From: DASQUK01 sp046726215
GTDB taxonomy: Bacteria; Actinomycetota; Acidimicrobiia; Acidimicrobiales; VFJN01
Length of the DNA: 64,000 nucleotides
Direction of reading: 5' to 3'
Assembly (NCBI GenBank): GCA_046726215.1
Contig: JBKPAA010000033.1
Location: 7,910 to 71,909 of the forward strand
The notes under the pieces were generated by a model. That model had not been told where the DNA came from, did no database searches, and worked only from the letters and a program-made list of their open reading frames with translations. Below are positions 26,105-34,061 of this stretch, piece after piece (position 1 is the stretch's first letter; each line of letters opens with the position of its first letter). The position numbers were made by a program, and so were the translations under genes.

Positions 26105-26204
26105 GTGGCCACGGTCGCATCGCCGGTGCGGAGAAGGGAAAGGCCGAGTGTGCATCACGGCAGTGCGCCAAAGGCATGACAGCAGGCCGGCGGCGTCGAT
26201 CAGA

Positions 26205-27446
26205 ATGGGCGCCGTGGACGACAGCCCCGGGACCAAGTCCGGCAAGGTGCTGCCGCTCCCGCCGGCCCCCGACGGTATCGAGCTGCGCCACCTGCGGGCC
26301 TTCGTCGCGGTCGCCGAAGAGCTCAACTTCGGGCGGGCCGCCGCTCGCCTCTATATATCCCAGCCAGCCCTGAGCAGGCAGATCCGCGCCTTGGAGCGCC
26401 TCGTCGGCTGCGACCTCCTGCGGCGGTCCACCCACCAGGTGGAGCTGACCCTGGCCGGTGATGCCCTCCTCGGTCGGGCCCGCGAGCTTCTGCACGATGT
26501 GGACGATGCCGTGTCGGCCACGCGGGCGGTGGGAGGTGAGCTCGCCGGCCGCCTGGCCCGGATCTGGGAACCGGTCAACGAGCTCACCAGCGCGGGCGCC
26601 GACCTGCAGGAGCTGCGCAACGGCTACGAATCGCTGCACGCCCAGTTCCCGCCGCCACCCGAGATCGACGTGCAGCCCGTCAACACCGGCGGTGTGCCGT
26701 CACTGCTGCTCACGACGGAGGGCGAGCGCGACCCGACGCTGCTGTTCCTCCACGGCGGTGGCTACGTCATGGGGTCGGCCTTCGGGTACCGGCACCTGGC
26801 GGGGGCGCTGGCCGTGGCGGCCGAGGCGAGCGCCGTGGTGCCGGAGTACCGCCTGGCACCCGAGCACCCGTTCCCGGCCGCGCTCGAGGACGCCATGCGC
26901 ACCTACCTCTGGATGCTGGACAGCGGTACCGACCCCCGGCGGATCACCCTCGCGGGTGACTCCGCGGGTGGTGGGCTGGTCTTGGCGGTCCTCCTCAGCC
27001 TCAAGCAGGAGAGGCTCGCGCTTCCCGGTGGCGCCGTGCTGTTCTGCCCCGGCGTCGATCTCGCGTTCGAGCACGTGGACCAGCTACCCAGCGAGCCACA
27101 GCCGGCCCTCTCCCTCGACCAGCTCCGCAGCTTCGTCGCCTCGTACCTCGACGGTCATCCCATCGACGACCCCCTCGTCAGCCCGCTCCGCGGCGACCTG
27201 ATGGGACTCCCACCGCTGCTCATCCAGGGCGGGATCGGCGACGTCATGGTCGAGGACGCGCAGCGGCTGGCCGAGCGTGCCCGAAGTCAGGGTGTCGATG
27301 CCCGGCTCGAGCTGTACCCCGTCACCACTCACGATTTCCACGTCTTCTGGTCGTTCCTCCCCGAAGCCGCCGACGCACTCCAACAGGCCGGTGGCTTCGC
27401 GCGGGATGTCCGCGCCGCCGCCGGTCGGCGGCAGGTGGGGGGCTAG
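26205..27446 (+). CDS. LysR-type HTH fused to HSL-family alpha/beta hydrolase
   Basis: 413 residues. Residues about 20-85 are a LysR winged helix (ELRHLRAFVAVAEELNFGRA, SQPALSRQIRALERLVGC). Instead of the usual inducer domain a complete fold-3 esterase follows: HGGG at 183-186, nucleophile Ser253 in GDSAGG, Asp in GGIGDVMVEDA and His in VTTHDFHVF. All catalytic residues are present. The natural reading is a regulator that binds or hydrolyses its own ester-type ligand. Its stop shares a CTAG with the convergent gene. The start at 26205 gives a short leader before the HTH; there is no frame break between the domains. Confidence 0.85.
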   Translation: MGAVDDSPGTKSGKVLPLPPAPDGIELRHLRAFVAVAEELNFGRAAARLYISQPALSRQIRALERLVGCDLLRRSTHQVELTLAGDALLGRARELLHDVDDAVSATRAVGGELAGRLARIWEPVNELTSAGADLQELRNGYESLHAQFPPPPEIDVQPVNTGGVPSLLLTTEGERDPTLLFLHGGGYVMGSAFGYRHLAGALAVAAEASAVVPEYRLAPEHPFPAALEDAMRTYLWMLDSGTDPRRITLAGDSAGGGLVLAVLLSLKQERLALPGGAVLFCPGVDLAFEHVDQLPSEPQPALSLDQLRSFVASYLDGHPIDDPLVSPLRGDLMGLPPLLIQGGIGDVMVEDAQRLAERARSQGVDARLELYPVTTHDFHVFWSFLPEAADALQQAGGFARDVRAAAGRRQVGG

Positions 27447-28384
27447 CCCGAACGGCGTGAGTGACCCGGCGTCCGCTCGACCGAGTCCTGGTCCGCCGTG
27501 TCGCCACCCGGGTTGCGTGCGGCCTCACCTTCGGCCTTGCGGGGCGGGTCGGAGGCGGAACCCCCACCGGCGGCGCCGGGGCCGTGGCGGGTGTCGTGTG
27601 CCGGCACGACGTGGGCGGGTGGCGTCGTGGCCGGTGGCGCCTTCGCGGGTTTCGGTTTGTGTGCGGCTGACGGATCGGGGGTGACGGCAGTCGGATCGAT
27701 CGCGGTGGGGCCGGACGCCACCTGCCCGGGGGGGACCGCTTTGGCGTCGGACCCCACGGGTGGGGAGGGGGCGGGACTCGTGGTCGAGGCCGCCTTCCCC
27801 GGGGCGGCGGGCCGTGGGCTCATGGCCGGCATCGGGGTGGCGGGTGGCGCCTCGGCCAGGGTCGTCGCCTGGTTGCCGGCCTCGCCGTTCGGTCGGTCCG
27901 CGGTGGCGCCCGATGCGGGCGGGACAGGTGTGACGGATCCGGGCTCGTCCCGGGCCTCAGGGGCACCTCCGTTGATTGCGGGCACCACCACGCTGGCCAT
28001 CGTCGCCACGATCCCCGTGGTGGCCGCAGCGGCGGCGACGCCGAAGACGCTCGCCGCGGTAGCGACCGCGGCCTTCATAACGATCACGCGGCCGACCCGC
28101 CGCATCCGGCGACAACGGACGGGAGGCCTGCCGAGCGTCGTGCGGTGCATGTCTTCGACGACGATGGGCTCGTCGACCAACTCATGGGGCTCCGCGGGGC
28201 CGCTCGCCGTCTCGATGAGTCCGGAGACCTCGCCGTACCAGTCGGGTGCGCCATCGGGCGGGGCGCTGCGCTCCCACAAACGGTCGGCGGCGCGCGCGTC
28301 GAACTGCATCATGTCGATCCAGATCTCATCGCGCGGTGAAATCACTCTGCCCGCACCCGGCTGCTCCCTGTCCGCCCGGTCCAT
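27443..28384 (-). CDS. Single-span membrane protein with long Ala/Pro/Thr-rich tail
   Basis: 313 residues. An N-terminal acidic cytoplasmic part (about 100 residues, with WYGEVSGLIETA), one membrane helix (AAVATAASVFGVAAAAATTGIV) and about 180 residues of low-complexity Pro/Ala/Thr/Lys sequence, likely extracytoplasmic. The layout resembles anti-sigma or cell-wall-linked proteins, but no family motif is seen. It ends on a CTAG shared with the LysR-hydrolase gene. Confidence 0.65.
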   Translation of the reverse strand: MDRADREQPGAGRVISPRDEIWIDMMQFDARAADRLWERSAPPDGAPDWYGEVSGLIETASGPAEPHELVDEPIVVEDMHRTTLGRPPVRCRRMRRVGRVIVMKAAVATAASVFGVAAAAATTGIVATMASVVVPAINGGAPEARDEPGSVTPVPPASGATADRPNGEAGNQATTLAEAPPATPMPAMSPRPAAPGKAASTTSPAPSPPVGSDAKAVPPGQVASGPTAIDPTAVTPDPSAAHKPKPAKAPPATTPPAHVVPAHDTRHGPGAAGGGSASDPPRKAEGEAARNPGGDTADQDSVERTPGHSRRSG

Positions 28385-28456
28385 CTCACACCTTAGCCGT
28401 TCCGCTCGGTGGCACACCCAGGGCGGCGGTGGACGGCGGGGCTACGGTCGGGATGC

Positions 28457-28861
28457 GTGAGGCACGAAGCCCTGCGGCGTCGCGTGGCGGATGCGCGGGT
28501 GGGCCGGCTGGCCACGGTCACGCCGAGCGGGTTCCCGCACGTCGTCCCGTGCTGCTTCGTGCTCGACGGCAACACCGTCTACTCGGCGGTCGACGACAAG
28601 CCGAAGTCGACGTTCGATCTGGTTCGGCTCGCCAACCTACGGGCCACCGGGGTCGCCTCGCTGCTGGTCGACCACTACGAGGAGGACTGGGCGAGGCTGT
28701 GGTGGGTGCGCCTCGACGGTCGGGGGCGGGTGGCGGAAGCCGGCGACGACCGTGAACGGGCCCTGGGCCTGCTGGCGGCCAAGTACGAGCAGTATCGCCA
28801 GCACATCCCCGCGGGTCCCGTGGTGGTGATCGAGGTCACCACCTGGCGCGCCTGGCCGTGA
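28457..28861 (+). CDS. PPOX-class F420-dependent oxidoreductase (TIGR03668-like)
   Basis: 134 residues from GTG. Split-barrel flavin/F420 fold: RVADARVGRLATVTPSGFPHVVPCCFVLD, YSAVDDKPKSTFDLVRLANL, HYEEDWARLWWVRLDGRG. This subgroup is common next to F420 genes in actinobacteria. Substrate unknown. Confidence 0.85.
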   Translation: MRHEALRRRVADARVGRLATVTPSGFPHVVPCCFVLDGNTVYSAVDDKPKSTFDLVRLANLRATGVASLLVDHYEEDWARLWWVRLDGRGRVAEAGDDRERALGLLAAKYEQYRQHIPAGPVVVIEVTTWRAWP

Positions 28862-28945
28862 CGCCGAGACGTTTCCCGACGGTCCGGGGCGCGTCCGGGT
28901 CGGCGCCGCGTATGCCCAGGCAGCGGCAAGGGTAGGACGGTCGCC

Positions 28946-29590
28946 GTGCCGGGCGAGCTTCGGATCCAGTTTCATCGCCAACTGGCGGACATCGACGCCG
29001 CCGTCCAACGGCTGTTCGGCATCGTCGGCGAGCGGGTCGGGGCGGCGACCGACTCGCTCGTGACCGGGGACGCCGAAGCGGCTCGCGGCGTCACCGGCGG
29101 CGACGTCGAGGTCGACCGGCTCGAACGCGACCTCGAGCAGCTGGCGGAGCGTCTCCTCCTGACCCAGTCGCCGATGTCCGGCGACCTGCGTTACCTCCTC
29201 ACGGTGTTGAGGATCGTCCCGCAGCTCGAGCGCTGCGGAGACCTGGCGGAGCACGTGGCCCGGCGGACGGTGACCGGCCTGGGCCGACGGCTGACGCCGC
29301 GCATGCGAGAGCTGTTGGCGGAGATGGGCAGCCGTTGCGTCGCGATGTGGTCGGTGGCGGCGCAGGCGTGGGCGGCCCGGGACGCCGGCGCCGCCGAACG
29401 GCTGGACGTGGTGGACGACGAGCTGGACGCGCTGCACGGCGAGCTGTCGGCCGAGATCCTCAAGGGCGGGGTCGATGTCACCGACGCCATGCAGGCCACG
29501 TTGGTGGGACGCTTCTACGAGCGACTGGGCGACCACGCAGTACACCTCGCCCGCCGCATAGCCTACGTCGCGCCCGGCTACGCCGACTGA
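28946..29590 (+). CDS. phoU: Phosphate-uptake regulator PhoU
   Basis: 214 residues from GTG. Two three-helix PhoU repeats; the metal-binding patterns RIVPQLERCGDLAEHVARR and GRFYERLGDHAVHLARRI (E-R-x-G-D-H) are intact. It represses the Pho regulon with PhoR and the Pst transporter. No pst genes are adjacent. Confidence 0.92.
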   Translation: MPGELRIQFHRQLADIDAAVQRLFGIVGERVGAATDSLVTGDAEAARGVTGGDVEVDRLERDLEQLAERLLLTQSPMSGDLRYLLTVLRIVPQLERCGDLAEHVARRTVTGLGRRLTPRMRELLAEMGSRCVAMWSVAAQAWAARDAGAAERLDVVDDELDALHGELSAEILKGGVDVTDAMQATLVGRFYERLGDHAVHLARRIAYVAPGYAD

Positions 29591-29777
29591 GGCGAACTTC
29601 GCTCGCCGGCTGACGATCGGGGAGCCGTAGCCATGGCCGCGCCCGGCACCGTCGATGCCGGCGGCGCGTCCCCGCTCGTGCGACCTCACCGTGCCGGCGC
29701 CGAGTCGCCGGCGAACCCCGCCGGGCGGCGTGCGATGATGTGCCAGCGCGGCGACGGTGCCGCCCGGGGGAGGTCGC

Positions 29778-30440
29778 GTGGACGGGATACACGACATGGG
29801 TGGCACCGAGGGCTGGGGCACGGTGAGGATCCCGCCCGATGAGCCGGTCTTCGCCGAGCCATGGGAGGCCAAGGCGTTCGCATTCGGCGCGCTGTCGGCC
29901 CGCCTGTCGGGCCAGAACCTCGACGCCATGCGCCACGCGATCGACCGCCAGCACCCCTACGACTACCTGGTCGACGGGTACTACGGCCGGTGGCTGGCGT
30001 GCGTGGAGACGATGCTCGTCGACAGTGGGGTGCTCGCTCCGGGAGCCGTGGTGGCGCGGGCACGCAAGCTGCGCGGTGAGGACGTGACCGAGCCCGCCGA
30101 TCCGACGCCGAACAAGCCCGACTACCAGCCGACGGCCGGCGGATCTCTGCGCCAGGTCGACACGCCGCCCCGCTTCGCCGTCGGCGACCGCGTCCGAACA
30201 AACGCCCACGCTCACGCCGGGCATACCCGGCTGCCGCGCTACACGAGGGGCCACGTCGGCACTGTGGCGGCGATCCATCCCTCCCAGGTGCTCCCCGACA
30301 CCAACGCCCACTTCGTCGCCGAGAACGCCCAGCATGTCTACGCCGTCGACTTCGAGTCGAGCGAGCTATGGGGCGACGACGCCGAGCCGTTCACGCTGAC
30401 GCTCGATCTCTACGACGACTACCTGGAGCCGATCGAATGA
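29778..30440 (+). CDS. Nitrile hydratase beta subunit
   Basis: 220 residues from GTG (VDGIHDMGGTEGWG, the standard beta start). PWEAKAFAFG, YDYLVDGYYGRWL, DRVRTNAHAHAGHTRLPRYTRGHVGTV and VYAVDFESSELWGDDAE match the beta subunit. It forms the heterotetramer that hydrates nitriles to amides. The beta-alpha-activator order is that of cobalt-type enzymes. Its stop overlaps the alpha ATG. Confidence 0.95.
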   Translation: MDGIHDMGGTEGWGTVRIPPDEPVFAEPWEAKAFAFGALSARLSGQNLDAMRHAIDRQHPYDYLVDGYYGRWLACVETMLVDSGVLAPGAVVARARKLRGEDVTEPADPTPNKPDYQPTAGGSLRQVDTPPRFAVGDRVRTNAHAHAGHTRLPRYTRGHVGTVAAIHPSQVLPDTNAHFVAENAQHVYAVDFESSELWGDDAEPFTLTLDLYDDYLEPIE

Positions 30441-31036
30441 CCGCGCTGCCGCGTACTCACGACCATCCCGATGCCGCGCTCCGGGCCGAAGCGTTGGAGG
30501 CGCTCCTCCTCGAGCGGGGGCTCATCGACCCAAAGGTGGTCGACGGCCTGATCAGCCGGTACGAGAACGACGTCGGTCCGATGAACGGCGCCCGGGTCGT
30601 CGCCAAGGCCTGGACCGACGCCGACTACCGGCGGAGGCTGCTCGAGGACGGCACGGCCGCGATCGGCGAGCTCGGCTACTCCGGCCCACAGGGGGAGCAC
30701 ATCGACGTGCTGGAGAACACCGCCAACGTGCACAACGTCGTCGTGTGCACGCTGTGTTCCTGCTACCCGTGGCCCGTGCTCGGCCTGCCCCCGTCCTGGT
30801 ACAAGGACCCGGCGTACCGGGCGAGCATCGTGCGCGAGCCACGCCGCGTGCTGGCTGAGATGGGTCTGGCGCTCGATAACGACGTCGAGATCCGGGTGTG
30901 GGACAGCAGCTCCGAGGTCCGGTACCTGGTGCTCCCCGAGCGGCCGGAGGGCACCTCGGACCTGTCCGAGGACGAGCTGGCTGCACTCGTGACCCGCGAT
31001 GCCATGGTCGGCGTGGCGCGGGTGACACCGCCTTGA
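30437..31036 (+). CDS. Nitrile hydratase alpha subunit, cobalt type
   Basis: 199 residues. The metal claw is V-C104-T-L-C107-S-C109-Y; Thr after the first Cys marks the non-corrin cobalt type (iron types carry Ser). The two outer cysteines are normally oxidised to sulfenic/sulfinic acid. LPPSWYKDPAYRASIVREPR and VWDSSSEVRYLVLPERP are family-typical. The last bases overlap the TTG of the activator gene. Confidence 0.96.
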   Translation: MTALPRTHDHPDAALRAEALEALLLERGLIDPKVVDGLISRYENDVGPMNGARVVAKAWTDADYRRRLLEDGTAAIGELGYSGPQGEHIDVLENTANVHNVVVCTLCSCYPWPVLGLPPSWYKDPAYRASIVREPRRVLAEMGLALDNDVEIRVWDSSSEVRYLVLPERPEGTSDLSEDELAALVTRDAMVGVARVTPP

Positions 31037-31416
31037 GCGAGCTCCCCGCCGAGCTGGCGATCAGCGGTCCCGCGGCACCGCCGCGCTCCAACGGCGAGAT
31101 GGTGTTCGACGCGCCCTGGGAGAGCCGCCTGTTCGGCGTCACGCTGGCGCTGGTCGAAGCCGAACGCTTCGCGTGGAGTGAGTTCCAGGATCGGCTGATC
31201 GCCGCCGTCCGGCGCTGGGAGGCCGAGCACCCCGACGGTGAGGGCTATCGCTATTACGAACGGTGGGCCGAGGCCCTGGAGTCGCTGTTGGACGATCTCG
31301 GCATCGTCGCCGTCGAGGCCACCGACGCACGGGTGCTTGCCCTCGCCTCCCGGCCGGCCGGGCACGACCACGGCGGGCACTTGGCGGAGGGCCCCGTTGC
31401 TCACGATGTCCCGTGA
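31033..31416 (+). CDS. Nitrile hydratase activator/accessory protein (P14K/NhlE-type)
   Basis: 127 residues from a TTG overlapping the alpha stop (TTGA). FDAPWESRLFGVTLALVE and FQDRLIAAVRRWEAE match the beta-subunit N-terminal-like fold of small activators, which swap with the beta subunit to insert cobalt into alpha. Ends with a His-rich tail (GHDHGGH). Third gene of the operon as in nhlBAE. Confidence 0.85.
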   Translation: MSELPAELAISGPAAPPRSNGEMVFDAPWESRLFGVTLALVEAERFAWSEFQDRLIAAVRRWEAEHPDGEGYRYYERWAEALESLLDDLGIVAVEATDARVLALASRPAGHDHGGHLAEGPVAHDVP

Positions 31417-31819
31417 ACGCAGGCGCTCCGCCATAGCCGAGGCCCGATGGGAGTCGGGGAACCGCGCCGACATCGGTGTGCGCCAGTTCGGGTTCGTGGC
31501 CGACGAGCCGCCAGGGTCCGGTGGGGAGGACGCCGGCGCGATGCCCACGGAGTACCTGCTGGTGGCGTTGTCGTCGTGCTACGCGATGGCGCTCGCCCAC
31601 GTGGCACGCAAGCGGGACCTGGCGCTCGGCCCGCTGACGGTCAGGGCGGTGGCGACGTACGACGGACCGTCGTTCAGCGCCATCGATCTGGAGGTGGTGT
31701 TCGACCAAGGTCCACCCGACGAGGTCGAAGCCCTCGTCGAGCGGGCCTCTCGGGTGTGCTACGTGTCGAACACGCTGCGCCGGGCGCCCCAGCTGACGGT
31801 GACGGTTGCGCCCGCGTAG
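31406..31819 (+). CDS. OsmC-family protein
   Basis: 137 residues. PTEYLLVALSSCYAMALAHVA carries the first redox cysteine and VERASRVCYVSNTLR the second, as in OsmC/Ohr peroxidases. It overlaps the activator gene by 11 bases, so it belongs to the nitrile hydratase operon; a protective or sulfur-redox role for the cysteine-sulfenate metal site is possible but only inferred. Confidence 0.85.
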   Translation: MSRERRRSAIAEARWESGNRADIGVRQFGFVADEPPGSGGEDAGAMPTEYLLVALSSCYAMALAHVARKRDLALGPLTVRAVATYDGPSFSAIDLEVVFDQGPPDEVEALVERASRVCYVSNTLRRAPQLTVTVAPA

Positions 31820-31832
31820 CGGGCCGCAGGCG

Positions 31833-32321
31833 TCACACGGTCCAGGTGTTGAGCTGGAACGCCCCGGCCCGCCACGCGGTGAGGGCCGAGTCGAGCACGT
31901 CGAGCGGGTGGAACGCCTTGACGCCGGGGATCAGGTCGTCCTCGCGGAAGCCGTAGAGCGCGCCCATGGCGAACCGGCAGGCATGGACCGTGGCGCCTTC
32001 CTTGAGCAGGGTCTTGATCTGGTTGTTGATGGCTAGGTGGCCCGGGAACGCCTCCTGGCCGACCGACGGATAGCCGCGGGTACCCGAGGCGAGCAGGACA
32101 CCGGGCCCGTAGAGCACGATCGTGACGTCAAAGCCCTTGCGGACGAGACGCGTCGCGGTGAGGAGGTTGACGAGCGCGACCGAGCCCTCGTAGGGGACGG
32201 TGTGGATGAAGACGAACGCCTTTTCACCGGGCTCCGCCTGGATGTCCTCGAACACCTTCTCCTCGGTGTCGAACAGGGTCTCGCCTTCCTCAGGAAGCGG
32301 TACTTGCACAGTCTTTGGCAC
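31833..32321 (-). CDS. MSMEG_0572/Sll0783 family nitrogen-starvation protein (NitB-like, DsrE fold)
   Basis: 162 residues from a GTG with the ribosome site AAGGAG. GETLFDTEEKVFEDI, FIHTVPYEGSVALVNLLTAT, VTIVLYGPGVLLASGTRGYP and HPLDVLDSALTAWR match this DsrE/DrsH-like family, one of the constant members of Nit1C clusters linked to nitrogen starvation and cyanide assimilation. It ends 14 bases from the convergent OsmC gene. Last gene of the minus-strand operon after the flavoprotein. Confidence 0.85.
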   Translation of the reverse strand: MPKTVQVPLPEEGETLFDTEEKVFEDIQAEPGEKAFVFIHTVPYEGSVALVNLLTATRLVRKGFDVTIVLYGPGVLLASGTRGYPSVGQEAFPGHLAINNQIKTLLKEGATVHACRFAMGALYGFREDDLIPGVKAFHPLDVLDSALTAWRAGAFQLNTWTV

Positions 32322-32367
32322 CTGATTCTCCTTCTGGTCGGGGTGGCTATCGGGGTTTGGATGGCAG

Positions 32368-32628
32368 CTATACGGCGGGGCCGAGGGGGTGACGCGCACG
32401 CGGCGTCCAGGTCTTGCGGTGGCTGCCGGGCATCGATTGGAGCACGAACGACCGGAAGCCCCACGGCAGCCGCCGGTAGACGGGCGCGAACAACGCGAGG
32501 AAGAGCCGCCCCTTCAGGCCCTCCCGGGATCGAGGGCACGCGTGGCCGTAGCGCGCCGCGACCTCTCGTTGCGCGGCCATCAACAGGTAGTGCTCGGAGT
32601 TCATGCGGAGCCAACGCGCGAATCTCAT
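32368..32628 (-). CDS. Small basic protein of unknown function
   Basis: 86 residues, ATG six bases after the flavoprotein stop. Rich in Arg with aromatic stretches (MNSEHYLLMAAQREVAARYG, LFLALFAPVYRRLPWGFRSF). No family recognised. Tight placement between the disulfide-reductase-like gene and the NitB-like gene suggests a shared job. Confidence 0.55.
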   Translation of the reverse strand: MRFARWLRMNSEHYLLMAAQREVAARYGHACPRSREGLKGRLFLALFAPVYRRLPWGFRSFVLQSMPGSHRKTWTPRARHPLGPAV

Positions 32629-32633
32629 CGTGG

Positions 32634-33962
32634 TCAGATGTTGACGAGGGCGTTCTGGGCGGCGAGCGCGATCGGTTCGTTGAGCGCGCCGATGGGGGGC
32701 GAGTACACGTTCTCCATGTACGCCAGGTCCTCGAGCGTGATGCCGGTCTTGACGGCCATGGCCAGGAAGTCCGCGCGCTCCTTGATGCCCTCCTGGCCCA
32801 CCATCTGGGCGCCGATCAGCCGCAGGCTCCCCGGCTCGGCCAGCAGCTTCACCTTGACGGTCTTCACGCCCGGGTAGTAGCGAGCGCGCGAGATCCCCTG
32901 GGCGGCACCCAGCACGTGGGGGATGCCGAGCGCCTTGGCGACCGTCTCGCCATAGGCGACGCCGCCGATCATCCAGAGCCCGGCCACCATGCCCCACGGC
33001 ACGTACACCGGCTGGTACTCGCGCGTCCCCCCGCCGGCGTTGATCCCCGCCACCTTGCCCTGGGCGTAAGCGTGCGAACCCGAGAGCCCCTGTACCGGCA
33101 GATTGCCGACGCCCAGCGGCACCTCGACGCAGTCGCCACATCCGAACACCGCGTCGGCGCTGGTGCGCATGCGGTTGTCGACGATGAATCCACCGGTCGG
33201 TCCGGTCTTCAGGCCGGCGGCGGCTCCCAGCGAGGTGTTGGGCACCTTCTTCGTGCAGATCACGGCGAGGTCGGCGGGCAGCTCGCCGGCCGACGTCTGG
33301 ACCGCACGGATCTTGGGCCCGCCCACGAACGCCTCCAGCGTCACGCCGAAGTGCATCTTGACGCCCAGCTCCGTCCAGGAGTCCTCCACGGGCTGGGCGA
33401 TGTCGGGGTCGGCGAGATCGCTGAGCGCCCACGGCCGGTGATCGACGACGTGGGTCTCGATGCCGCGATGGGCGAGCGCGGTGACCATCTCCAGCCCCAG
33501 CGGAGTGGCCTCGACCACAACGGCAACCTTGACGTCGTCGAGGACCTTGTCCCACTCCATGGCCCGGCGGATGTTCTTGACGTAGTAGAGGCCTTCGAGG
33601 TCGCTGCCGGGCACCCCGGGATCGGCGTAGTCGAACCCGGTGGCGAGGACCAGGCGGTCGTAGCCGACGTGTTCCTGCTCCGCGAGGCGGACGGTGCCGG
33701 CTGGGAGGTCGAGCGCCACGACCCGTGTCTCGTAGCGGATGTCGATGCCCTGCTCGACGTAGGCCTCCTTGGTTGCGAGGAACAGGGCCTCGAAGCTGGC
33801 GATCTCCTTGCCGTGCACGTAGGGGATGCCACAGGGGCTGTACGCCGCGTCCTCATACTCGGTGAAGACGATCACCTCACCGTCGGGCCGGGCGCCCTTG
33901 AACGCACCAGCGGCGCCGATCCCTCCCGCGCCGCCGCCGACCACGACGAGTCTCGGTGCCAT
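32634..33962 (-). CDS. FAD-dependent pyridine nucleotide-disulfide oxidoreductase, CoA-disulfide-reductase-like
   Basis: 442 residues from the ATG at 33962 (ribosome site GAGGGGGT). N-terminal FAD site GGGAGGIGAAG, the single active cysteine Cys44 in YSPCGIPYVHG (position of Cys43 in CoA-disulfide reductases), second dinucleotide fold VVVEATPLGLEMV, FAD site VFGCGDCVEVP and a dimerisation domain at the end. It is not a CxxxxC-type enzyme, so not a 2-ketopropyl-CoM reductase in the strict sense. A persulfide, CoA- or CoM-disulfide substrate is plausible given the neighbours. Confidence 0.85.
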   Translation of the reverse strand: MAPRLVVVGGGAGGIGAAGAFKGARPDGEVIVFTEYEDAAYSPCGIPYVHGKEIASFEALFLATKEAYVEQGIDIRYETRVVALDLPAGTVRLAEQEHVGYDRLVLATGFDYADPGVPGSDLEGLYYVKNIRRAMEWDKVLDDVKVAVVVEATPLGLEMVTALAHRGIETHVVDHRPWALSDLADPDIAQPVEDSWTELGVKMHFGVTLEAFVGGPKIRAVQTSAGELPADLAVICTKKVPNTSLGAAAGLKTGPTGGFIVDNRMRTSADAVFGCGDCVEVPLGVGNLPVQGLSGSHAYAQGKVAGINAGGGTREYQPVYVPWGMVAGLWMIGGVAYGETVAKALGIPHVLGAAQGISRARYYPGVKTVKVKLLAEPGSLRLIGAQMVGQEGIKERADFLAMAVKTGITLEDLAYMENVYSPPIGALNEPIALAAQNALVNI

Positions 33963-34025
33963 CGACACCCCCTCGGGATCCGACGAGCGAAGCGTCCGCT
34001 CCAGCCCGGGTAGGCGTCTACCATA

Positions 34026-34059
34026 GAACACGCCTTTCGTACTTTGCTACGAAGTGTTC
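34026..34059. promoter_or_regulatory. Double palindromic operator between flavoprotein and XRE regulator
   Basis: GAACAC (34026-34031) pairs with GTGTTC (34054-34059), and inside it TTCGTA (34036-34041) pairs with TACGAA (34048-34053) around CTTTGC. It fills the gap between the two divergent genes and ends 2 bases before the regulator's ATG, as expected for autoregulation plus control of the flavoprotein operon. Confidence 0.6.
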
Positions 34060-34061
34060 TG

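Noticed and set aside
32634..33962. Identification as 2-ketopropyl-CoM oxidoreductase/carboxylase (2-KPCC)
   Set aside because: Tempting given the CoM-like operon, but the protein has a single Cys in SPCGIPY, not the C-x4-C pair of 2-KPCC.
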